From contig JANQSO010000014.1 in the NCBI GenBank assembly GCA_028284005.1, positions 1-64,000 of the forward strand: a stretch of DNA of 64,000 bases, in the 5' to 3' direction. The DNA comes from Flavobacteriaceae bacterium. GTDB lineage: Bacteria; Bacteroidota; Bacteroidia; Flavobacteriales; Flavobacteriaceae. The position numbers and the translations under genes are program-made. Positions 55,953 through 64,000 of this stretch are shown in pieces; position 1 is the stretch's first letter; every line of letters starts with the position of its first letter. The notes beneath the pieces were generated by a model. It searched no databases. It was given only the letters and a program-made list of their open reading frames with translations, and had not been told where the DNA came from.

Positions 55953-57485
55953 ATGAGCAATACAAAAAAGATCACTTCAGCACTTATTTCGGTATTTCAT
56001 AAAGACGGACTGGCACCTATTGTAAGGAAATTAAACGAACAAGGAGTAAAATTATATTCTACAGGAGGCACTCAAAAGTTCATTAATGACCTGGGAATTG
56101 ATGTCATTGCCGTAGAAGATGTAACAGATTATCCATCTATTTTAGGTGGGCGCGTTAAAACATTACATCCCAAAGTTTTTGGTGGAATTTTAAATCGTCA
56201 GGATGTAGAAAGTGATGTTGAAGAAATGAAGCAATTCAACATTCCGCAACTGGATCTAGTAATCGTGGATCTATACCCTTTTGAAAAAACAGTAGCTTCG
56301 GGTGCCGGTGAGCAGGACATTATCGAAAAAATTGATATTGGTGGAATTTCATTGATCCGTGCAGCAGCAAAGAACTTTAAGGATACCCTTTGTATTTCCT
56401 CTATGGAAGATTACAACGAATTTTTGGAAATACTTTCTGCGACCAATGGAAACATTTCACTTTCCGATAGAAAGAAATTTGCAGCCAAAGCATTTAATAT
56501 CTCTTCGCATTATGATACGGCCATTTTCAATTATTTTAACAGTGACCATAGCATTGCTGCCTTAAAAATTAGTGAAACAAATGGAAAAGTGCTTCGCTAT
56601 GGTGAAAACCCTCACCAAAGAGGATTCTTCTTTGGAGACTTTAATACAATGTTCGATAAACTTCATGGAAAAGAATTGAGCTATAATAATCTTTTGGATG
56701 TAGATGCTGCGGTAAATTTAATGAGTGAATTCATAGGAGATGCACCTACATTTGCTATTTTAAAGCATAATAATGCCTGTGGAATTGCACAACGTGACAC
56801 TGTGCACCAGGCATACGTAGATGCTTTGGCAGGTGACCCGGTCTCTGCATTTGGAGGTATTTTAATTAGCAATACTGAAATTGATGCCACTACAGCCGAA
56901 GAGATCCATAAGTTATTCTGTGAAGTGGTCATTGCTCCTTCTTTTTCTGAAAAAGGAGAAGAAATTCTAAAAGGAAAGAAGAATAGGATTTTATTAATTC
57001 AAAAGGAAGCTGTGCTACCGGAAACTACTGTTAGAACTTGTTTGAATGGAGCCTTGGTTCAGGATAAGGACAATATTACGGATAGTGCTGAAAATTTAAC
57101 ATATGCTACAAATACTAAACCTTCCGCAAATGAGTTAGAAGATTTGTTGTTTGCTTCCAAAATCTGTAAGCACACAAAATCCAATACCATCGTTTTGGCG
57201 AAAGGAAGGCAATTGTGTGCAAGCGGAACCGGACAAACCTCTCGCGTAGATGCTTTACGGCAAGCGATTGAAAAAGCAAACTCGTTTAATTTTGACCTCA
57301 ATGGTGCCGTTATGGCCAGTGACGCATTTTTCCCGTTTCCGGATTGTGTTGAAATTGCCGATAAGGCAGGAATTACAGCTGTAATCCAGCCCGGAGGCTC
57401 TATAAAGGATGAATTAAGCATCGATTATTGCAACGAACATGAAATGGCAATGGTATTTACGGGTACGCGTCATTTTAAACACTAA
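55953..57485 (+). CDS. purH: Bifunctional AICAR transformylase / IMP cyclohydrolase
   Basis: 510 residues: N-terminal MGS-like cyclohydrolase domain (ALISVFHKDGLAPIV, STGGTQKFINDLGI, GGRVKTLHPKVFGGIL) and AICAR transformylase domain (KHNNACGIA, DAFFPFPDCVE, AVIQPGGSIKDE). Catalyses the last two steps of IMP synthesis. Normal length. Confidence 0.97.
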   Translation: MSNTKKITSALISVFHKDGLAPIVRKLNEQGVKLYSTGGTQKFINDLGIDVIAVEDVTDYPSILGGRVKTLHPKVFGGILNRQDVESDVEEMKQFNIPQLDLVIVDLYPFEKTVASGAGEQDIIEKIDIGGISLIRAAAKNFKDTLCISSMEDYNEFLEILSATNGNISLSDRKKFAAKAFNISSHYDTAIFNYFNSDHSIAALKISETNGKVLRYGENPHQRGFFFGDFNTMFDKLHGKELSYNNLLDVDAAVNLMSEFIGDAPTFAILKHNNACGIAQRDTVHQAYVDALAGDPVSAFGGILISNTEIDATTAEEIHKLFCEVVIAPSFSEKGEEILKGKKNRILLIQKEAVLPETTVRTCLNGALVQDKDNITDSAENLTYATNTKPSANELEDLLFASKICKHTKSNTIVLAKGRQLCASGTGQTSRVDALRQAIEKANSFNFDLNGAVMASDAFFPFPDCVEIADKAGITAVIQPGGSIKDELSIDYCNEHEMAMVFTGTRHFKH

Positions 57486-57491
57486 AATTAT

Positions 57492-57499
57492 TACATTTG
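57492..57499 (+). promoter_or_regulatory. -7 box TACATTTG upstream of mreB
   Basis: Fits TAnnTTTG, 7 bp after the purH stop and 51 bp before the mreB ATG, so the shape operon can be expressed apart from purH. Confidence 0.45.
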
Positions 57500-57549
57500 T
57501 GAAGAGTTGAAACTCAACACGTTTAATTTCAATACCGCCAAAATAATAT

Positions 57550-58578
57550 ATGGGATTTTTTGACTTCCTAACCGAAGAAATAGCCATTGACCTGGGAACC
57601 GCTAATACGCTCATTATTCATAATGACAAAGTAGTGGTTGACGCCCCTTCAATTGTTGCCAGGGACCGTACTACCGGTAAGATCATAGCTGTAGGCCGTG
57701 AAGCAGCAATGATGCAAGGAAAAACACACGAAAACATTAAAACGATCAGGCCTTTAAAAGATGGGGTAATAGCAGATTTCGATGCCAGTGAAAAAATGAT
57801 CAATATGTTCATTAAGGACATTCCTGCATTAAAAAAGAAATGGTTGACTCCTTCGTTAAGGATGGTGATCTGTATCCCCAGTGGTATTACTGAAGTAGAA
57901 ATGCGAGCCGTAAAAGAAAGTGCCGAGCGTGTAAACGGTAAAGAGGTCTATCTTATTCATGAACCAATGGCCGCTGCAATTGGTATTGGTGTGGATATTA
58001 TGCAACCTAAAGGAAATATGGTGGTAGATATAGGAGGTGGTACTACCGAAATCGCTGTAATTGCTCTTGGCGGAATTGTTTGTGACAAGTCGGTAAAGAT
58101 TGCAGGTGATGTTTTCACAAATGATATTGTTTATTATATGCGAACTCAGCATAATTTATATGTGGGAGAACGTACTGCCGAAAAGATCAAGATCCAGATC
58201 GGAGCAGCTACTGAAGACCTTGAACTTCCTCCTGAAGAAATGGCTGTACAGGGACGTGACCTTTTAACAGGAAAACCAAAACAAGTACAGACTTCTTATC
58301 GTGAAATTGCCAAGGCGTTGGATAAGTCAATTTTACGAATTGAAGACGCAGTAATGGAAACTCTATCACAAACTCCTCCGGAATTGGCAGCCGATATCTA
58401 CAATACCGGTATCTACCTTGCGGGTGGTGGTTCCATGCTTCGTGGACTGGACAAACGTTTATCTCAAAAAACCGACTTACCAGTCTACATTGCCGAAGAT
58501 CCTTTGCGAGCAGTTGTACGGGGAACGGGAATTTGCTTAAAAAACCTCAATAAATATAAAAGCGTATTGATAAAATAG
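57550..58578 (+). CDS. mreB: Rod-shape-determining actin homologue MreB
   Basis: 342 residues with actin-fold nucleotide motifs: EEIAIDLGTANTLIIH, MVVDIGGGTTEIAVIALGG and GIYLAGGGSMLRGLD. It forms membrane-associated filaments guiding lateral wall synthesis. First gene of the mre-pbp2-rodA operon. Confidence 0.97.
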   Translation: MGFFDFLTEEIAIDLGTANTLIIHNDKVVVDAPSIVARDRTTGKIIAVGREAAMMQGKTHENIKTIRPLKDGVIADFDASEKMINMFIKDIPALKKKWLTPSLRMVICIPSGITEVEMRAVKESAERVNGKEVYLIHEPMAAAIGIGVDIMQPKGNMVVDIGGGTTEIAVIALGGIVCDKSVKIAGDVFTNDIVYYMRTQHNLYVGERTAEKIKIQIGAATEDLELPPEEMAVQGRDLLTGKPKQVQTSYREIAKALDKSILRIEDAVMETLSQTPPELAADIYNTGIYLAGGGSMLRGLDKRLSQKTDLPVYIAEDPLRAVVRGTGICLKNLNKYKSVLIK

Positions 58579-58591
58579 GAACTAACACATT

Positions 58592-59419
58592 ATGCAACAG
58601 ATTATATTTTTCTTTATACGGAATAAGAATTTCCTGTTGTTCGGCCTTTTGTTCCTCATTGCACTTACACTTACCGTTAGAACACATTCTTTTCACAAAA
58701 GTAAGTTTGTAAGTTCTTCAAATCTTGTTAGCGGAACTATCTATTCCATTAAAAATGACATCACTACGTATTTCGGCCTTAAAAAAGAGAATCAAAAACT
58801 TGTAGATGAGAACAAAAGACTCAGAGCGCTCCTGGAAAGCTATAAAGCAAATTCTGTTGCTACAAATGGCGATAGCATCCTACCTTCAAAATACAGTTTT
58901 TTAGCAGCCAGAGTAATAAATAACAACTATTCAAAAACTAAAAACAACCTTACCATAGATAAAGGTTCAAAAGATAGCTTGCAAATTGACCTGGGTGTGA
59001 TCACCACAAAAGGTGTAGTTGGTATACTCAACAGTGTGTCCTCTAATTATGCGACTGTCCAGTCTATTTTAAATACAAAAAGTCAGATCAATGCGAAGCT
59101 TAAAAATTCTGAGCATTTCGGAACGCTCATTTGGAATACAAAAGATCCAAATGTTGTACAGCTAATAGATGTTCCGAGGCTAGCCGTTGTCGCTGTAGGA
59201 GATACCATTATCACAGGCGGAAAATCTACTATTTTTCCAAAAGGCATACTAATTGGCTCTATTAAAAATATTATACTGAAAGAGGGAGAAAACTATTATG
59301 ATTTGGATGTTCAACTATTCAATGATATGACCAACCTGGAAAATGTCTATATTATAGAAAATCAAGATGCTCAAGAAATTTTAGCGTTGGAAAAAGAAGT
59401 GGAAGATGCAGAACAGTGA
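58592..59419 (+). CDS. mreC: Rod-shape-determining protein MreC
   Basis: 275 residues: one N-terminal transmembrane helix (FLLFGLLFLIALTLTV), a coiled coil (about 60-90) and the double beta-barrel with GSKDSLQIDLGVITTKGVVG and VGDTIITGGKSTIFPKGILI. Periplasmic scaffold of the elongasome. Overlaps mreD by 14 bp. Confidence 0.95.
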   Translation: MQQIIFFFIRNKNFLLFGLLFLIALTLTVRTHSFHKSKFVSSSNLVSGTIYSIKNDITTYFGLKKENQKLVDENKRLRALLESYKANSVATNGDSILPSKYSFLAARVINNNYSKTKNNLTIDKGSKDSLQIDLGVITTKGVVGILNSVSSNYATVQSILNTKSQINAKLKNSEHFGTLIWNTKDPNVVQLIDVPRLAVVAVGDTIITGGKSTIFPKGILIGSIKNIILKEGENYYDLDVQLFNDMTNLENVYIIENQDAQEILALEKEVEDAEQ

Positions 59420-59912
59420 AATTTTTATAAATGCGCTTCGGTATATAGTACTGGTGCTTTTACAGGTACTTATATTAAATCATATTAACTTTTTTGGGTT
59501 TGTAAACCCTTATGTATATATCCTTTTTATTTTGGTTTTTCCTCTTAACGGGAATCAATCACTTCTTATCCTGTTAAGTTTTTTATTAGGGTTAACCATA
59601 GATATTTTTGGAGATTCCGGGGGAGTTCATGCAGCAGCCTGTGTTTTTGTTGCATACTTACGGCCTCTAATATTAAAGTTTTCTTTTGGAATTAGTTACG
59701 AGTACAATACTGTTAAAATAAGTAAGGTTTCACTTACTGAAAGATTGGTATATGTATCTCTTATGGTCCTCTTGCATCATTTGGTCCTCTTTGGCTTGGA
59801 AATATTTAGTCTTTCACATATATTATTAATCCTAAAATCTACGTTATTTTCAGGAGTATTCAGTATACTATTAATTCTATGTACATTATTACTGTTTAGC
59901 CGAAAGTCATAA
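59406..59912 (+). CDS. mreD: Rod-shape-determining protein MreD
   Basis: 168 residues, five to six hydrophobic helices (YIVLVLLQVLILNHINF first), with FVNPYVYILFILVFP and GGVHAAACVFVAYLRP. Membrane partner of MreC. Coupled to the neighbours by overlaps. Confidence 0.92.
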   Translation: MQNSEIFINALRYIVLVLLQVLILNHINFFGFVNPYVYILFILVFPLNGNQSLLILLSFLLGLTIDIFGDSGGVHAAACVFVAYLRPLILKFSFGISYEYNTVKISKVSLTERLVYVSLMVLLHHLVLFGLEIFSLSHILLILKSTLFSGVFSILLILCTLLLFSRKS

Positions 59913-61780
59913 TGAGAAAACTATTACTTCTTTCCATAGTGTTAATTACCGGAGTAGTTTTTGCCGGACGGTTATTCTATCTTCAAATCTATGATACATC
60001 ATTTCAGAAATTGTCTGAAAACAATGCTATTAAAGTAATCTACGATTACCCGCAGCGCGGTTACATTTTTGACCGTAACGGAAAGTTATTGGTCTCCAAC
60101 CAGCCTTCTTACGATGTGATGGTGATCCCCAGAGATGTAAAACCTCTGGATACATTGGAATTTTGTGATATTTTGAAAATCACCAAAGAAGATTTTAAGT
60201 CCATCCTGAATAAAGCCCGGATATATTCTCCCAGGCTACCTTCAGTGGTAATTCCACAACTTACCAAAGAAGAATACGCATACCTTTCAGAAAAAATGCA
60301 TAAATATCAAGGGTTTTATATTCAGAAAAGATCTTTGAGGGATTACCAGGTAAAGCATTCTGCAAATGTCTTAGGGTATATTGCTGAAGTTAATAATCGA
60401 ATAATTGAAAAGAATCCCTATTACCAGATGGGGGACCTAATTGGAATGCAAGGTGTTGAAAGCCAATATGAAGAGGTCCTACGTGGAGTAAAAGGAGTGA
60501 AATACATTCAAAAAGATCGTTTTAACAGAGATATTGGTCCTTACAAGGAAGGTATTTTCGATACGCTCCCACAGCGTGGAAAAGATATTACACTTACCAT
60601 CGATGCAGAACTACAAGAATATGGCGAACAATTAATGGTCAATAAACGCGGTGGAATTGTTGCGATCGAACCTGCTACGGGTGAAATACTTACTCTTATC
60701 ACTGCTCCCTATTACGATCCCGGGCTATTAGTTGGAAGAGAGCGGTCCAAAAATTTTACAAAGCTTTATTACGATACAATTGCAAAACCTCTCTTTGATC
60801 GTGGGTTGCAAGGTGAATATCCTCCGGGGTCTCCCTTTAAGGCGCTTACTGCCCTCATTGGTTTACAGGAAGAAGTCATCACTACTGAAGAGAAAATTTA
60901 CTGCCGTGGCGGATATGCATACGGAAGAGGAAAAAAATTAGGATGCCACCATCACACAACTCCACTCGATATGGTAGGCGGTATTGCAAATTCATGCAAT
61001 GCTTATTTTTGTACTGTTTACAAACGTGCTATTGAAAAATACCCATCGCCCCAAGATGGAATCGACAATTGGAAAGGACACTTGGAAAGTTTTGGCTTAG
61101 GAAACTATATGGGGTATGACCTTCCCAGTGGGCGACCTGGAAAAATACCGGATGCCAATTATTATAACAGGATATACAGGTATCCCGAGTATAAGTGGTA
61201 TGCAACTGCTACTATTTCTAATGCCATTGGACAGGGAGAAGTATTACTTACTCCCATGCAAATGGTAAATCTTACTGCTACGATCGCGAACAGGGGTTGG
61301 TACTATAAACCACACATTATAAAAAACATTAATACAGTGGATACAATTCCGCAGGTGTATACCAGAAAAAATATCACCACTATAAATCCAAGGTATTTTG
61401 AACCTGTAATAGAAGGAATGTTCGATGTTTACAATAAGGGAACTGCCTCACATATACAAATTCCCGGTATTGAGATATGTGGTAAAACCGGGACTGCTGA
61501 AAATTACATTCGCATTGATGGAAAGCGTATGCAATTGACAGATCATTCCATTTTTGTTGCATTTGCCCCAAAGGACAACCCAAAAATTGCCATTGCCGTA
61601 TTTGTAGAAAATGGCTATTGGGGCTCAAGGTGGGCCGGGCGAATTGCCGGGTTGATGATTGAAAAGTACATAAAAGGTGAAATTACGCGTACCGATCTGG
61701 AAGACTTCATTCTTAATGGGAGCCTTGAAGAAGAATATGCAAAGCCATACAGCAATGAGCCATTTAAAATCAATATCTGA
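59912..61780 (+). CDS. mrdA: Penicillin-binding protein 2 (MrdA)
   Basis: 622 residues: N-terminal helix, dimerisation domain with RGYIFDRNGKLLVSNQPSYD, and transpeptidase domain with SPFK in EYPPGSPFKALTAL (SxxK), SCN in IANSCNAYF and KTG in CGKTGTAENY. Cross-links peptidoglycan in elongation with RodA. Start overlaps the mreD stop (TAATG). Confidence 0.96.
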   Translation: MRKLLLLSIVLITGVVFAGRLFYLQIYDTSFQKLSENNAIKVIYDYPQRGYIFDRNGKLLVSNQPSYDVMVIPRDVKPLDTLEFCDILKITKEDFKSILNKARIYSPRLPSVVIPQLTKEEYAYLSEKMHKYQGFYIQKRSLRDYQVKHSANVLGYIAEVNNRIIEKNPYYQMGDLIGMQGVESQYEEVLRGVKGVKYIQKDRFNRDIGPYKEGIFDTLPQRGKDITLTIDAELQEYGEQLMVNKRGGIVAIEPATGEILTLITAPYYDPGLLVGRERSKNFTKLYYDTIAKPLFDRGLQGEYPPGSPFKALTALIGLQEEVITTEEKIYCRGGYAYGRGKKLGCHHHTTPLDMVGGIANSCNAYFCTVYKRAIEKYPSPQDGIDNWKGHLESFGLGNYMGYDLPSGRPGKIPDANYYNRIYRYPEYKWYATATISNAIGQGEVLLTPMQMVNLTATIANRGWYYKPHIIKNINTVDTIPQVYTRKNITTINPRYFEPVIEGMFDVYNKGTASHIQIPGIEICGKTGTAENYIRIDGKRMQLTDHSIFVAFAPKDNPKIAIAVFVENGYWGSRWAGRIAGLMIEKYIKGEITRTDLEDFILNGSLEEEYAKPYSNEPFKINI

Positions 61781-63036
61781 TGGCAGGTGGAAAGGGAATT
61801 CTGAAATTTGACTGGTTTACCATTTTTCTATATACAGCTTTAGTAGGAATTGGATGGATAAACATTTATTCGGCATCTTTAAGTGATACCTCTTCAGGCT
61901 TTTTTGATCTTGAGCAGATCTATACCAGGCAATTATTTTTCATTTTTTTAAGTATCGTCCTTATCATTTTTATTCTGGCCATAGAAACTAAATTCTATGA
62001 ACGTTTTTCAAGTATTATTTATATAGTTTCCCTATTATCATTGCTTGGCCTATTTGTTTTTGGAAAGAACATAAACGGGGCTACTTCCTGGTATGCGTTT
62101 GGTAGTTTTGGCCTTCAACCCAGTGAATTTGCAAAAGCAGCTACGGCTTTGGCATTGGCTAAGTACGTAAGTGACATACAAACCAATGTAAAAGAATTTA
62201 AACATCAGCTACGGACCTTTATTATTATAGCGCTCCCGGCAATTTTAATTATACCCCAACCAGACCCGGGGAGTGCATTAATATACCTGGCCTTTATATT
62301 TCCCCTGTATCGGGAAGGCCTTCATTTTGTATATCTACTATTAGGTTTCTTTGCAGCTGCTTTGTTTGTAAGTACATTAGTATTTGGTGTAGTCTGGATA
62401 ACTTTAGGAGTCTTGTTGATCGCCGGATTTCTTTTTTTCAAAAACCGAAAGAAGCGGCCCGGTATCTTTAAATACATTATCATAACAACAGCCTGTATTG
62501 GTTTTGCTTTTTCAGTAAATTATATTTTTAACAATGTATTTGAACAACGACACCGTGACCGCTTTAATATTGTATTAGGTAAAGAAATTGATTCAAAGGG
62601 AATTGGTTATAACACCAATCAAAGTGAAATAGCCATTGGGAGTGGTGGATGGACAGGAAAAGGCTGGACCCAAGGTACACAAACCAAAGGAAATTTTGTG
62701 CCGGAACAGCATACGGACTATATATTTAGTACAGTTGGTGAAGAGTGGGGGTTTTTGGGCAGCATGCTTGTTATTGTATTGTTTATAGCGCTTTTTGTGC
62801 GCATTCTTCAATTGGCAGAACGGCAAAAAAATCAGTTTAGCAGAGTATACGGGTACAGTGTGGTTGCTATATTATTTCTACATTTCTTTGTGAACATAGG
62901 AATGGTAACGGGGCTTTTCCCAACGGTAGGCATCCCCCTTCCTTTCTTTAGCTATGGAGGTTCCGGATTATGGGGCTTTACTATTTTGCTATTTATTTTT
63001 ATACGTTTGGATGCTTCAAACTATTATTATACTTAA
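61780..63036 (+). CDS. rodA: Peptidoglycan glycosyltransferase RodA
   Basis: 418 residues, about ten transmembrane helices of the SEDS family: GATSWYAFGSFGLQPSEFAK, IPQPDPGSALIYLAF, FVPEQHTDYIFSTVGEEWGF and GLFPTVGIPLPFFSYGGSG. It polymerises glycan strands with PBP2. Last gene of the operon; it overlaps the nuclease gene tail by 4 bp. Confidence 0.96.
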   Translation: MAGGKGILKFDWFTIFLYTALVGIGWINIYSASLSDTSSGFFDLEQIYTRQLFFIFLSIVLIIFILAIETKFYERFSSIIYIVSLLSLLGLFVFGKNINGATSWYAFGSFGLQPSEFAKAATALALAKYVSDIQTNVKEFKHQLRTFIIIALPAILIIPQPDPGSALIYLAFIFPLYREGLHFVYLLLGFFAAALFVSTLVFGVVWITLGVLLIAGFLFFKNRKKRPGIFKYIIITTACIGFAFSVNYIFNNVFEQRHRDRFNIVLGKEIDSKGIGYNTNQSEIAIGSGGWTGKGWTQGTQTKGNFVPEQHTDYIFSTVGEEWGFLGSMLVIVLFIALFVRILQLAERQKNQFSRVYGYSVVAILFLHFFVNIGMVTGLFPTVGIPLPFFSYGGSGLWGFTILLFIFIRLDASNYYYT

Positions 63037-63851
63037 CTCCTTCCCCACGCCTTGATATCAATTTTTGCTTCAATTCTATCTTCCGTTTTATCGGTAAGCT
63101 TCGGAAAGAAATCGATCCCTGTTTGTGATTCGATCTCATCAATAGTTGTGACGTATTCATAAAAGGACTTGTTAGTTGGCTCATTCGGAATTAAAAAAGC
63201 GATCGCCTTATATTCCCCTCCCGATGTATCCACTATAATCTTGAAAAATGCTTCCGGTACTGAAACTCCTTCAGAACCGATCCTTTTTAAACCCTTTTTT
63301 AGCACACCCCCGGTGACAACATATACACCATTATATTTTTTTGCCCAGTAGCGTGTTTTTTGTTCCAGTTTATTCCATATACCACTGTTAAAGTCATTAT
63401 TTTGCGGACTTATATTGCTGGTCAAAAAGGTTTCATGGTAAGCATCAAAAGAAAATCTGCGGTCTCCGGCAGGACACAGATGACCCCGGTCATATCCCGA
63501 ACCTTTATAACTTCTCCAATGTGCCGATTTGGATTTTACCTTACGATCCTCCACAAAATGAGGCCTCTCAAAATCGTTTTGGGACAAATGTTTTTTGGAA
63601 AGTTCATATGCCACCCATTCTGCTTGCTCGTGGGCTTCGGCATAGGAAAGAGTAAAATAGGTATGCTCGATCACAACGCCGGTAGTGGATGTTGGTAAAA
63701 AAGAATCGTCAAATTCTGAACCTAAGAATTCTTTTTTAGATTTTGAGGTGTCGGGGTAGTTTTCATTTTGGGTATCAACATACTTTTCTGCATAATACAA
63801 TCCAACAATAATGAGTATGGTTAGTAAAGGATAAAGGTATTTTCGGTTCAT
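63033..63851 (-). CDS. Membrane-anchored DNA/RNA non-specific endonuclease
   Basis: 272 residues: N-terminal hydrophobic anchor (YLYPLLTILIIVGLYYAEKY) and NUC domain with the DRGH active-site motif in GYDRGHLCPAGDRRF, NISPQNNDFNSGIWNKLEQ with the metal-binding Asn, and VYVVTGGVL. Mg-dependent cleavage of nucleic acids outside the cytoplasm is likely. Confidence 0.9.
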   Translation of the reverse strand: MNRKYLYPLLTILIIVGLYYAEKYVDTQNENYPDTSKSKKEFLGSEFDDSFLPTSTTGVVIEHTYFTLSYAEAHEQAEWVAYELSKKHLSQNDFERPHFVEDRKVKSKSAHWRSYKGSGYDRGHLCPAGDRRFSFDAYHETFLTSNISPQNNDFNSGIWNKLEQKTRYWAKKYNGVYVVTGGVLKKGLKRIGSEGVSVPEAFFKIIVDTSGGEYKAIAFLIPNEPTNKSFYEYVTTIDEIESQTGIDFFPKLTDKTEDRIEAKIDIKAWGRS

Positions 63852-63885
63852 ATAAAAACTCTTATTTTAACAAAGGCCTGATTAA

Positions 63886-64000
63886 TTAGCTTCTCACATC
63901 CAGAGCATCCCGTAACGCATTTCCTATCAACATAAACGCAGTGACCAGGCTCATTATAGCCAGTCCGGGAATAATTGCCAGATAAGGTTTCCCTAAAATA
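63886..64000 (-). CDS. C-terminal end of an oligopeptide-type ABC permease
   Basis: Partial; the stop is at 63886-63888 and the gene continues beyond the window. The visible 38 codons read YLAIIPGLAIMSLVTAFMLI then GNALRDALDVRS, the terminus of DppC/OppC permeases (PGLAI... GDGLRDALDPR). Confidence 0.8.
   Translation of the reverse strand, partial: ILGKPYLAIIPGLAIMSLVTAFMLIGNALRDALDVRS

Overview
The window is chromosomal DNA from a member of the Flavobacteriaceae (phylum Bacteroidota), probably marine. The evidence is the gliding/type IX secretion genes gldK-gldL-gldM-gldN, an exosortase F pair, many CarboxypepD_reg-type TonB receptors, HYR-repeat surface proteins, AT-rich DNA, promoter boxes of the TAnnTTTG type and no Shine-Dalgarno sequences at most starts. 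No species can be named from the sequence alone.

Layout. 1-3.5 kb: 5' part of a large secreted protein (CSLREA motif, beta-helix, then an array of about 80-residue HYR-like repeats) running off the left edge. 3.6-7.5 kb: two tandem paralogous TPR/transmembrane/LuxR-type regulators. Each is preceded by pairs of GACAA half-sites 11 bp apart, and four such half-sites lie upstream of the HYR gene. 7.5-19.8 kb: a probable metal-acquisition locus with a ZnuD-like TonB receptor, a lipoprotein, two small Cys/His proteins, a NosF-like ABC ATPase with two DUF3526-type permeases, a DUF5916 protein, a MerC-like protein and a PhoX-like protein.

19.8-25.7 kb: a genomic island at the 3' end of an initiator tRNA-fMet gene, flanked by 78-bp direct repeats that differ at one base. 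It carries an overlapping operon of a Pepco-like small protein, a caspase-fold protease, an isopenicillin-N-synthase-like Fe(II)/2-oxoglutarate protein whose HxD motif reads HTG (as in radical halogenases), and a deoxynucleoside-kinase-like P-loop protein. A DUF2971 gene, a frameshifted JAMM peptidase remnant and a serine-recombinase tail follow. This island is the best candidate for an undescribed system, plausibly a conflict or defence module.

25.8-45.7 kb is mostly core genome: ABC-F ATPase, DUF983 protein, FAD oxidoreductase, the gldKLMN operon, an arginase-fold protein that has lost metal ligands, topA, a polytopic membrane protein, miaB, a sigma-54-type activator, lptE, a TPR-like gene, secG and groES-groEL. 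45.7-53.0 kb is a copper locus on the minus strand: DUF3347 lipoprotein, HYC_CC_PP-type protein, an acetolactate-decarboxylase-like lipoprotein, copA, a TonB receptor and a secreted HMA protein. 53.1-64.0 kb: xrtF and partner, a GAF/fRMsr-like gene, a MacB-type permease, purH, the mreB-mreC-mreD-pbp2-rodA cell-shape operon, a membrane-anchored DRGH nuclease and the 3' end of an oligopeptide-type ABC permease.
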